A stretch of DNA of 64,000 nt from Zonotrichia leucophrys gambelii (lineage: Eukaryota > Chordata > Aves > Passeriformes > Passerellidae): positions 25,937,357 through 26,001,356 of the forward strand of contig NC_088178.1 of the NCBI RefSeq assembly GCF_028769735.1, in the 5' to 3' direction. Within the stretch, counting starts at the first letter, position 1. Each line of letters starts with the position of its first letter. Below the pieces are notes generated by a model, which saw nothing but the letters and a program-made list of their open reading frames with translations, ran no database searches and had not been told where the DNA came from. Shown here in pieces: positions 39,601 through 51,600 of the stretch. Both the position numbers and the translations under genes were made by a program.

Positions 39601-42600
39601 TACTAGAGCTACAGACCCCAAAACACAGGGTTTGGAAGTACCAATGAGCACACCTTTAGCTCTGGGGCCACATGGATTATTTTGTCCAGGTCCACCACAG
39701 CAAATCCTTTCAAAGGAGGAAAGGCAAGGCAGGAAACCATCTTTACAATCCTAAAGTTGAATAATTACCACCTGGGCTGCAGGAAGCCCTCTCCCCCTTT
39801 CTGAGCAGGAGCTCCCAGGACCCAGCAGTGCCCAGGGAGGGGACGGTGCCGCCGGCCCCTCCAGGCTTTGCCAAGGAATGCCGGGGGCGGCAGCGGGGGG
39901 AGCAGCGGCGGTGGCGGCGCTGGGAAGGGAACCAGCTGGAGAGCCGCAGCCTCATGAAATAATGAAATGCCAAACCAACCCCTGCATCTTCCACAGTCTC
40001 TCAGGTCACCTACCAGATTAGGAGGCCTGTTGCTAAGGCAACCATATCTTGCAAGTGCTAGCTGAACTTCCCCATCGGTTTTAACCCTTTAAGGAGCAAA
40101 AAAAAAAAAACCAAACCACCAACCAAACCAAAAACCTCCCTAAGAAATATGTATAAAAATAAAACGAAGGGGTAATGCTGATGATGCAACCCACAGGAGA
40201 CCAGCGGAGGCCAAGGGGGGGCAGCTGGGAAGGGGAAGCAAAGGGAAGGCACCCCAGCAGCCACCTCCCGCACGGTGCACGCCGCGCTGGCTCCCTTCCA
40301 GGCAGCTAATAAAATTATTCGGCATCCGCACACACACACAAGACCCAGCAAACTTTTGATGCGCCTGGCACGGCAGCAGGGGAGTAAAAAAATAATAATT
40401 AAAAAAAAAAGCCCCTCCCCAAAAGGCAACAAAAACTCAGGTTCTGCATATGAAACGGGGGCAAACAAAGCAAAAATGGAACTTTTTTCTCTTTGTAATT
40501 TATTTTTTCCTCCGGTGGCCTCGCAGACGCCGGGCAAGGCCTGATGGCTCGGCGAGCAGCCGGCAGCCCGGCGCCGCACAGGAGGGGACAGATGGCCGGC
40601 GCAGCCACGGCGCATGGAGGCGATGGGCACCCGTGGCCACCTCACCAGCCCTGCTGCAACCCATGGCCAGCAGCATCCACAACAGGGATGCACGACTCGT
40701 GTGCTCCGCGGCCATAAAACGGAATAATAAAAACAGCCCCTCCTACGTGCAAGGATCATGTCCCAGTGGGGTGATGGGGATCACAGTTCCCTCCTCTGGG
40801 AGAATAAAACCCCACTCAGACTGCACACCAGGCAGGGAGCCCTAAATCTTGCAGCCTGCTGGGTTAACAGGGAGGCCTGTGAGCAATAAGGGGGGAAAAA
40901 ATAAAAAAAAAAAGGAGCGAGGCAACGCACAGGCAGCACAAGGGAGGAGGGAAAAAAAAAAAAAAAAAAGGAGGGAGAGGAGAAAGAGGCATGGAAAGGA
41001 GGAGAAAATGTGGAGCGGCATAAATCAGGCGCGGGGGGAGCGGGGAGCACAGCAGCAGCAGCAGCAGCAGCACGTGCTGCGTTCCAGGCGCGCAGGCAGC
41101 GCACGCGGACGGCTCCTGAGCACTGGGATGAGCACCGGGGAGCAACCAGCCCCGTGCCCCTCAGAAAGGAGCCCCCATTCCCTCCTGCTGCTGGTTTGAT
41201 GTGGGGTGTTGGCTCTGCTGGCGAGCACACAGCCATTTCCATGTTAGCCTCTGTGGGAAAGAAAAAGCTTCTGGTGCTGGTTTTGATGGCAAAAATTAGA
41301 AGGGTTTCTGCACCCTTCTTCCCACTCTCAGGTCAGGCTGGGGACAGCAGGTGTCCTCATTTGAATTCCCCTCAAATGAGAGCAGCAAAATGGAAACTTG
41401 CTCCCGAAAGTCTTCCCACCAGCCTACTCCAAATTCATAATAAAGAGAGGGGCAAGGCTCAGTGCAAGCCCAGCTTTGCTCTCACCGAGGGGCTGCAGTG
41501 AGATGGGCTCACACCATGCTAAGTGGCTGCTGGTATTGCTGCCTGGCTGTGATCCTGCCCTCTGACCTCACCTCCATGCCAGCACCCCTGCACCCTGCCA
41601 ACCAGCTGACAGCAGAAACTTAATTAGCCATGTCCATCAACCCCAAACATCTGTAAGCAGCAATATTTACAACAAGAAATAAAGAGGAGTGACCTTCGCG
41701 GCGTTGAAAGACAGTTGGGTTCTTGTATTACAACAGTGGGGACAGGCAAAATTCATTATCTCTAATAGCCATCCTTATAACCAGATTAAACACAAAGGCA
41801 GCAATTCCATATTCCCTGACCCGCCACCGTCCCCATCCCGAGCTGAGGGGAGCTCACACAAACCCCATGGCTGATGTTTATGCATGTGGCCACCTCCATC
41901 CCTCCTACCCAGAAAAGACAATACACCCTGGCACATCCCGCTCCAAGGGCTGGGATGAGCCAGGGTGACATCCAGTTGGGGTCACACCTCTCCTGGTGCT
42001 CCTCCAGGCAGCTCTAAGGAGATGTTTGGATCCCCTGTGAATGCCTGGAGGTACCAGGAGTAAGGTCCCTGCTACACCAGGAATGCTGTGCTGGAGATGT
42101 CTGCTCACAGGATGCAAGCAAAAAGCACTCGGTTGCCAGAGCACAACCAAACAGAGCCCAACCCTCCAGAAACCACCATTGTCAAGTCCCCCATGCTCAG
42201 GGGTTTTGTCCTGAAGATGCAGCCAAAGCTTTCACCTCTGGCTGTGAGATCCTCGTGGTGCCAATCACCAGCCAGGGAGCCAGAGCCTGTTATTTTCATC
42301 AGAGGATGTTCTCTGTGGGGACCTTCAGCTGCCAGCCAGGAGGAACAAGCCACTGGAGAAAACCTGAGCCTCCTAATGGCTTTTCCTCCAGCAGCAGCAG
42401 TGCGAGGGAGGGCAGCTCCTTCTCCAGAAGATGAGCACCAGCGGGGCCAGCTGCTTTCTCCAGTGCTCAGCAGCAACAAGTCAAACTGCTTGGAAAACAC
42501 TTAAGGTTGGGGGGGAAAGCTTCAAATGGACCAGGCGGGCGACGCACCGCGCTGGAGCAACGGTAAAAGTTAAAATTAATTAGCTGGCAGGATGACAAAG

Positions 42601-45600
42601 AAGCCATTGTGCAGCACGGTGGAGCAATCCAAGTACAAAGGCTTTATATAAGTCATGTTGAAAACTCCTTGATGACTGCAGGTAAGGACGGACAAGCTGT
42701 CAGGACGTGCCACAACACCCTGAAGGGCTCTGGGACAAGCAAGTAAATCTGCTTTGAACGATGAAATGAGCCCTGGGAGCCTCAGCCTGGGCCTTCTCTC
42801 CAGCTGAGACTGGCAAAGGTGTGAAGCACCTGGGTGTTATTGGTGCTGTAATACCCAGGATAAAACAAAACCATCTGTTTTGGGGTTTCTACGGAAAACT
42901 GCGCTTGAGCTGGGCTAAAGGGACCCATATGCAACGTGAAACAGCGTTTGCTTCCCTGTGAGCTCCCCACCTCCATCCCCAAGCCTATTCCACAAAGCAC
43001 ATCCCTGCCAAAAGCCCCCCTGATGAGAACAAGCATTTCAAAGCGTGGCTGTCCCTGCCCCAAACCAGACCCCAAGAGGGTCTCACAGAACCAGAGCCAC
43101 CTCCTGGTTCACAGCCTGCACAGGAAGACCCCAAAGTGTTTCCAGCACCAACAGGCAGAGCCAGGTTGGTTCTGTTCCCCAGGGAGGAGCAGGCACTCCC
43201 CCAGAGCCACAGGCACAGCGGAGAGGGGCTGAGGCTGTGATGGAAAGTCACTCCAAGCTGCCACCAGCCATGACCCCCGCCACCATTCTGCTGGCAGATG
43301 GGCAGGGGGAGGCTGGGTGTGATTTACACCCCATCAGCTGCACAGCACTCCGGCAGAACGGAGCCCAGGGGGAGAAAAGCACCTCTCCCTCCTTGCTGTG
43401 AGCAAGGAGGTTCACAGGATCCTGTGGGGGTTCAAGCAGCTTCTGCACTGGAGGCTGCCTCACCCCATGGGGCTTCCCCAAAAAACAGGGTGAGCACCCA
43501 GCGAGGGCTGGGCAGAGCAGGAGGGCAAGCAGGAGGATGCTCTGCTGGGCTGGGCAGGGCAGAGGAGCCAAGAGTGATGCAGCACCCTTATCTGCCCACC
43601 CCAAACCAGGCAGCTTCGAGGAAGTGCCCTGCCCCCTTCCTCAGCGTGCCCTGCCTTTTTTTCACTTAAAAAAAAAAAAAAGGCAAAAAACACAACCCCA
43701 ACCAACCAACCCAGAGGCTGAGTTAAAAACACACTGCCTGGGGCAGGAAGCAGCCACCTGCCTGGGGACACAGCTGGGCAATGCCAGCTACCCAAACGGG
43801 CATTTCCCACCTTATATTACTAGAAATGGGTAAATCAGCAAAGCCAAGGCCTGGGACACCTTCACAGCAAGACTGCTCTGGAAGGAGGGAGATGCCAGCC
43901 AGCCTCTTGCCATGGTGGGCACCAGGCAGTGCTGGACCAGGTGACCCAGGGACAATGCCAGCTGTGTGGGTGGGAGCGGGGACAGAAGGAAATCCATGTC
44001 AGGTAGGAGGGACTGGCTGTGGGCTGTTTTACCTGCTGGGAATGCCAAGGGATGCCAGCACCCCAGCTGTGCTGGGCAGGTCATGCTCACCAGCAAGCCA
44101 GAGCTGCTGCAGTGCATCCCCCCTGCTTCAGTTTGTAGCCAAAAAATTCCAATTATAGGTGCGAGCCCAGCCTTGAGAGATTGTAAAAAAAAATCCAGCC
44201 CAAATCCAGGGAAAATGGGAAGGAAACCCCCCCCACTCCAGACCCTGTTTGAGGCAGGCAGGAGGGGTGGTGAGAGCTCATTTTCACTACAGAAAGCTGC
44301 CGCACCCCAGGAGGAGAGGCACCAGATCAAATGTTCAAGGGTTGATGCAGAAACATTAAGGAAAAAAAAATTAAAAAGAAAATGTTAGCTCAAGACACAG
44401 CCAGAGGTCTTCCTTTGGACTTTATCTTAAGGCAGCAGGCGCAGCCTCACACATGGACAGACAGACAGACAGGCCAAGCGACCCCCACAGGCTCCCACCC
44501 AGCCTGGGGAGCACAAAGTGGAAATCACCTTGCTGAAAAGCACCGGTGGTGGTGGCAAAGGCTATGGAGGAGGAAGAGGAGGGCATTGGATGGCCAGGCA
44601 CAAAGCACTGCTCTGTCCCACCACTCCAAAACACACAGGCACACGCCCCTCTGCCTTTATCCTCATGTACATCTCAACAGTGCATATTCCACAGATGTAA
44701 TTGCATATGTATACATTTGTCTTCTGCTTAATTTTGATACTAACAGTCACCATGCATGCCACATTAAGCTCGGGCAGGAGAATGAGCGTTTCTCCTCTTA
44801 TCACAGAAAAAAAATATATTCATTAAATGCACAAATTCAACACAAAAGAAAAAAGCTGGTTTTACCACACAGAGCTGTGCCCCCATCCAAACCCAAATTT
44901 TACCCAAGCCACCCAGGTGCTCTTGCCCTGACTGGCACAGGAGAGTGGTGTCACTGCTCTGGGGATGAGAGGAGGTGGCAGTGGGGTTCCATCACACACA
45001 GGCTGTCCCATATTTTGGAAATCCCCCATTGACTGCACAACTGTAGCTTTGAACTCAGCTCCTGGCACTTGTGGCCACGACCAGGAGTTTTGAGAGACCA
45101 AAAAAAAAAAACCTAAACCCCAAACCTAGGCAGAGGTGAGGTATTTGTTCGGGCATTTTTGCTGCCTGCCAGCCTGGAGGAAAGCACTGTTTGTGCTCTG
45201 CTGAGACCCCAGCCCTGGGTGACCCCCAGGGATCTGCAGGGTGAGGACCGGGAGAGAGAAGATTCTGGGAAATTGGGAGCAATGTGCCTGTGCTGAGGAG
45301 AAGCCTCAGCAGAAGTCAGGGAGCCTCTCTGAGTGGGAGGCTGGCAAGGCAGGAGTGTGATGCTCAGGGGATCCAGCCCATGCTGAGTCCTGTGGGCAGA
45401 TCCCAGTGCCAGCCAGGCTGGACACAAGGCACAGGGCAGATCCCAGTGCTAGCCAGGGATGGACACAAGGCACAGGGCAGATCCCAGCATTAGCCAGGCT
45501 GGACACAAGGCACAGGGCACATCCCAGCATTAGCCAGGCTGGACACAAGGCACAGGGCACATCCCAGCATTAGCCAGGCTGGGCACAAGGCACAGGGCAC

Positions 45601-48600
45601 ATCCCAGTGCCAGCCAGGCTGGACACAAGGCACAGGGCAGGTCCCAGCACACAAGGTGCTCCAGCTGCTGCATCCCTGCCATCCTCTCTGTTCCCAAGGA
45701 AAACCAGGAACCAACGTGGCTGCAGCAGCTCCCCCCGGGGCACCCCCACCAGGGAAGGCTCCGCACAGCCGGGTGCCATTCCCGGTGCCATTCCGGTGGT
45801 GCCAGCTCTGCCGTGAGCAGTGAGAGAGGAGCAGCAGCCAGAGCCCTCCGCCCGCTCCCCAGGACCAGCCCCTGGCAGCTGTTTCCAATAGAACCAGGGA
45901 CAGCTTCACAAGAGAAAAATCGGGAACAAAAGGCAGGAGAAAATCCAAGTTTCCAAGGTAAGGAAGGAAATGATCAGGAGCACAGGAAAGTCCCACTCGT
46001 ACCCAACAGACGGCGTCCTGACCTAACACCTCCCCACGGCCGGACAGCAGCGCCCGCGCCGGGCTTCCCGGCACGGCACGGCTTGGCACGGCACGGCACG
46101 GCGGCCCCTCGCCCCCTTTGTTCCTGCCCAGGGACCCCCGCGGGCGGCCGGGGAGGGCAGGGCCGGAGCTTTGTGCTCCGCCGGAGCCCAGCATCTGCCG
46201 GGGGCAGCGCTCCCCCCGCGGCTCCCCGCGCCGGCCGCACCGCGCTCGCCCACGTGGCCGCCGGGGCAGACAATGGGATGGGGATGGGGATGGCGCTGGG
46301 GCTGCCGCGCTCGCCGCCACGGCAAGGCCTTCTTCCTCCTCCTCCTCCTCCTCCCCGCAGCGGGCTCGGCCTGCCGCTGGGAGCTGGCCCCTCGCAAGCA
46401 CTGGTTTTTTTTTTTTTTTTATTAAAAAAAACCACAACCAAAACAAACAAAAAAAACCCAACCAAAACCAAAAAACAGGGAAAAGAAAAAATGCTCGAGT
46501 CTGGCTCGCTGCTGCACTCGTGCAAGGCGAGGGCATGCGGACCCGCACACATTGAGATGGGCAGCAGAGCAGCACCCCCATGGGCAGCACCCAGCTCTGG
46601 CACAAACCCCCATTTGCCTTCCCATCCTCTAGCAAGACTGGAGAAATCCTCCCTCTCCTCCCATCCCACTCCCGGCTTTTTTGGAGAACCCCCTCCCGGA
46701 GCAGAGCCAGAGAAACTTTGCGTGTTCGCACCATTTGTTGATATAAAACCCATCCCCTGCCTTACTTTTGCACAGGCACTCGGGGTGGGGTGGAGGGGGG
46801 GAACGTCTGTTTCTATTTGAAACCGTCAAAATTAGCATTCAGTAATTAAAAATCACACCCTTTCTCTTAATAACCTAACCAGCATGATACAATCAGGTTG
46901 TGCCAACTCTTTAATCTAATTGACTAATTACAGATTTTAATTTAGTCAGTTACTGAACAACTGTTGACAATTTGTTTTCATTAGGGACAGAACAGGATAA
47001 ATATTTAGGCTCCCCAGTCAAAGACTAAGACATAAGCTCTGGGCTCTGACCTCGGGTTTCACAATGGAGCCTTCTCCAAGAGCATCACCCGTGGAAAGGT
47101 GCTGCTCTGCAGTGCCCTGGTCCTGCTGCTGGGCAGCACGAAGTCTGGAAGCCGAGGTTGCTCTGTCATGACAGCCAGTGCTGTTTAAAATATAATATTA
47201 AACAAATCCAACCTTGCATGGTGCTCCAGCACAAACAGGCTTTAAAGGACACCCAGGCTCACCAGTACCATTAACTGGGAGGGAAGGCCGAGCCCAGCGC
47301 TGCCAGGAGAGGGAATATCTGGATTTATTTATTTTTGTTGCAATTTTTTTTGTTTTTTTTTGAAGTGATGTGGAGTTTTGCAGCTGCTGCTGGCAGCCTG
47401 CCACTCCTGAAGGAAACTCCTCTCTCCGGTTACCTACCAGGGAACCCTGTCCCTGCAGAGTGGAGCTGGATGGAGCCCAGACGGAGCGCAGTCCCACATG
47501 GAAACAGGACAGAGCTGTGTGTGCCACCACTGAGCCACATGCCCAGGGCTCAGGCAATGCCTCTGGGGCCACACAAAGCTGTTCCCAAGCCCTGTCCCTG
47601 CATTGCACTAAACCTGCCCAAAAACACCTCTTCTTCGACACGACACTGGCTGCACACAACAGGAGAAGCTTTCATGGACCATCGCCACCACAGAGGTCAT
47701 GGATCAACACTCTCTGTCCCACTCTCACAGTCATGGGTGCCTCAAACAAGGCATTACAACCTTCACTGGTTCTGGAGCAAGAAGAGAGCCTGGCATGGCA
47801 GAGCAGACAGTCACAACAAACTCTTCATGCATGAGGAACATCCCTTCCCAGGAGTCCCACCAGGCCATGTCACCTGGCAGTGCACCATGCCATGAGCTGG
47901 CCACAGAGACCCTAGGGAGCAGCTGGTGCTGTGACAAGGAAATGCTCCCTGCAGCCCAAAACCACCCAGGCAGTGATGCTGGGATGGGGTGCCTGTCCCA
48001 CACCTGGATGGGGTGCTATTGGCAGATTCAGCATAGAAGAACCATCCCTGGGACACCCTCAGTCTGTACAGCCAGCAGACCAAAGTTCTTCCAGCCTCTT
48101 GGGCTTCACCTTGTTTCCACTGAGCACACTAACTCCAGCAAGCCTGAATTCTCCATCCATCCATCCATCCATCCATCCATCCATCCATCCATCCATCCAT
48201 CCATCCATCCCCATGAGCTTCAGAACCCCCTGATATCTCTCCAAGGGGGACTTTTCCATACAAAAAGGAGGAGCCCTGGTTATCCCCAACCAAGACAGGA
48301 GCCCCCAACACACCATCTTTTCCCACACCAACCACTGCACCTCCAGCAGCAACCACCCCCACTGCTGCAGAGCATCTTTCCAGACCCAAGTTGGAAAGAA
48401 CTGCAGCAGCTTTCCAAAGTTAAAAACAAAAACAAATAAATCAATGCTTTGCGTTAATGGCAAGTTGAAGCCACAGCTCCGCAGATCTTGTGCTGCAAAG
48501 AAAACAGCATTTCCAATGCTCCCAAGTGCAGCTCCTCCTCAGGAAGAAACTGGGGGAAACAAGAGCTAGGGCATGATGAAGTCAAAGTCTTCATCAGCTA

Positions 48601-51600
48601 AAGGCTATCCTGAGTTTTCTCTCCTGCATGTTGTCATGAGCTGGCTGTGCAGGCAGAGCAATACCACAAAAAAAGTATGTAGCAAACAGTCAACTAGATT
48701 TAAGTTCATTTTCTGTAGCTCGAGGCCAAAATCGACTGAAGTGGTTCTGGTGATCAAGTTTTCTGCAATTCCCCTTTCTGTGTATTAGCTCTTTGACAGA
48801 AATTCACTGCGGTATTTAAACTGGCAGTCATCACCGCTAACTCAAATTGTATTGGCTTTCACGGCGTTGAAATGCTCAACTGCGAGCAGCCATCGGCCAA
48901 TTCCCAGATAACGCGGCGGCTGAAATCCCCTGTCATGACCAGAGATCCCCTTGCAAGCTTTGGGAGCGTGCTGGAACGCTGGCCTGCTCGCCACGGGGCT
49001 TGGAGGAACACAAATCAATGGCTGAGTTTTAGGGGTTGGTGTTTGTGGGGTTGCTAGCTTGGATAAACTTTTTGGGTACAGGTGGGAGAGGGCGATGAAC
49101 AACCCTGCAAGAACACAACTCGAGAGTTGTGTTGATGTACAGACATGCCAGAGATGGAAGGGTAGAGCAGAGCAGCATTCCTCCTGCCTGTGTGCCAGGT
49201 GAATCCCCACTCCTATCGTTCTTCCTCCAACAAGCACCTTTCTACAAAGTCCCAGAAGGTTTTTGTCCCAGCCTGGGAGAAAAACCTTAGGGGAAAGGTA
49301 AAAAGCAGTATTTCCAAGCACTCACAACACTTCAGTTTACAAGGGTCCCCCCAAAAAAAGAGTGGTGGGATTTCTCCTTACTTTCTTAATTTCCTTCCTT
49401 GCTTTAATTTCTCACTGAAGATTTAAACACTCAAAACTGGAGGGGGAAATCACCAATTTGTCCTGCTGCTCCTAACAGTTTTCATACAGTTATGCTGGAA
49501 AATAAAGTGGAAATGACACACCATGTAAATCCCACCCTGTTAATGAGGAGAACTGCTCCCCCTTCCCAAAAGATTTGGGTCCCAGGTAAGAACCTCTCCA
49601 GTGCTGGTTTTGGGAAAATGACATGCCAGGCTCCCAAAGCACCCCCTCTTTCTGTCCTTACAGCAGCACAGTATCAGGGTTAACACACACCATATTTTGG
49701 GCAAACACCAAGCAGGACACACAGAGTTTGCCCGTTGCTGGCCAAGTGTAAACACAATGCTCTACAAACCTGGGGCAAGACACAGACTGGGATATTTTTA
49801 ACCACAACCACCACATGAAGCAATTCATGACTCACTGATCCAGCCCCATTTGGGGCTCATATCCCATTTTAGCTGCCATGCACTGCTGATGGCTCGCTGG
49901 GTTTGCTCTTTGACACTGCCCACCATGCTCACCTGCCCAGGAGCTGGAGAGGAACAAGGCTCTATTCACACTCCCACGGTTATCATTCTGCTCTTTGGTC
50001 AATATTTAAGTTTTGGCCAGGTAGGTCCCTGCCCTGTAAAGTACACGCCGTGCCAGGAAAACACCACTCCTCAGAGAGGGACTGCACCCTGAGCATCCGT
50101 CAGCAGCCACCCCACGGAGAGGCACAAGCCCTGTCTTGGGGGCCAAAACATTGCCTGGGGACACCAACCCAGTGCCACCAAGCCAAAGCACAGGGCAGTG
50201 AGAATCTCAGGAGTTACCCAAAAGGTAAAGCACTTGGGGCTCTCAGAAAACCGCTTTACACTGAGAATTAAAAACAATCAGGATTGTGTCTATTTACTGT
50301 AAGCTTAAAGCAACGTGTATTAAAGAAGTTTATGCGAATCATCTAATGCACTCAGGCCTATTGTTAGAATTATTACCAAGCTAAAAAAAGATTAATTTCT
50401 CTAAATACACTAAATCCTCAGACACGATGAGGAGGCTGCTGCGGATGGAGCATTACCAGGTCTTGCTTGCTAATGTCATCTTCACCTGTGGCTCTGCTGC
50501 CCAAAGATCTACCTTTGCCTTGCTCCTGATGACCCCACTGTCCCATCTGGGCTCCCAAATCCCCCACAGTTTGCCCCAAAACATCCAGGAAGCGAGCAGA
50601 AGCCAACAACTGCCAGACATGCTGCTGGTTATCAGCTCTGACCCCTGGTTCAGGAGTTCACCATCTTAATCCGACCCAGTGAAAACAAGCGATGCAGACA
50701 GTGGCCGCAGGGATGGACAGACAGACAGACAAACTCCACTAGCAAATACCCAGACACACTTCTCCCAGACCCAGCGGGGTGGGAAGAGACAAGAGGCAGC
50801 TGAGCAGCCAGCTCTGGCACTGCCCATGCCCCAGGGTGGTTGCTGTGCCCAGTGCCAGCGTGTGAGAGCCGCGGAGGTCCCCGAGACGCTCGCCTGGCAC
50901 CGCTCGCCAGCAAACCCTCACACATCCCCAGCCAGGCATGTCCAGGCAACCAGAAACTTGGGAAGGGAGCAAAAATGGTTTCCATACCATAGTCTCCCCG
51001 GAGCAGACAAAACCAGCTCCTGCTATGAGGTTTAAAGGCGCTTGACTGGGGTCCAAGCCCGCAGCCAGGTGACTAATCCTTTGATGCACATTCCTCCCAA
51101 CGCTGCGGACGCGGGACGGGAGTGGGCAGCCCACCCATGGCCCATGGGGCAGGCATGCCATGCACCCATGGCAAGGGGGATCCTTGGGGACACACCTCAG
51201 ACCCAAGCATGCCACCATCCATCCCTGGGTCATGCTGCCACCTCTGCAGAGAGCAACCCAAACCATGGAGAGCAAGATGCACAACGACCAACCAACCAAC
51301 CAACCAACGGGGGTCTGCAACCCCAGCTCCAACAAGACAACACCTCTCCCCTGCTGGGATCAAGGGAGGACTCAGGAAACCAAGGGAGCCCCCAGCCTTG
51401 CCAAAGGCAGGGAGATATTAACTGGGGCATTCAACAGCGGTTTGGGGAATTCCCCCTTCTCCTCCCCACCAAAATCCAACCCCCGCCCATCCTGCAAGGT
51501 GCCCTCAGCATCAAACATCTCACCACCACAGTGTCCTCAGCATGAAATATCTTGCCATCGACCCTCTATAAACGCTTTGTTGTCCATTGCTATGCAAAAC

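Noticed and set aside
41051..41071. (CAG)7 run as a coding polyglutamine
   Set aside because: It is intronic, with no exon signals around it.
46272..46425. Possible signal peptide ([16 protein letters not shown]) in the intronic CpG island
   Set aside because: The leucine run is simply a (CTC)n microsatellite read in one frame; the frame then runs into a T18 tract.
45490..46820. Minus-strand frame of 414 codons and plus-strand frame of 335 codons
   Set aside because: They span a 40-bp minisatellite, a CpG island and a poly-T tract; the peptides are repetitive or Arg/Pro/Ala-rich and resemble nothing known.
48129..48463. MDGWMDG and IHPSIHPS repeat proteins
   Set aside because: They are translations of a (CCAT)n microsatellite.
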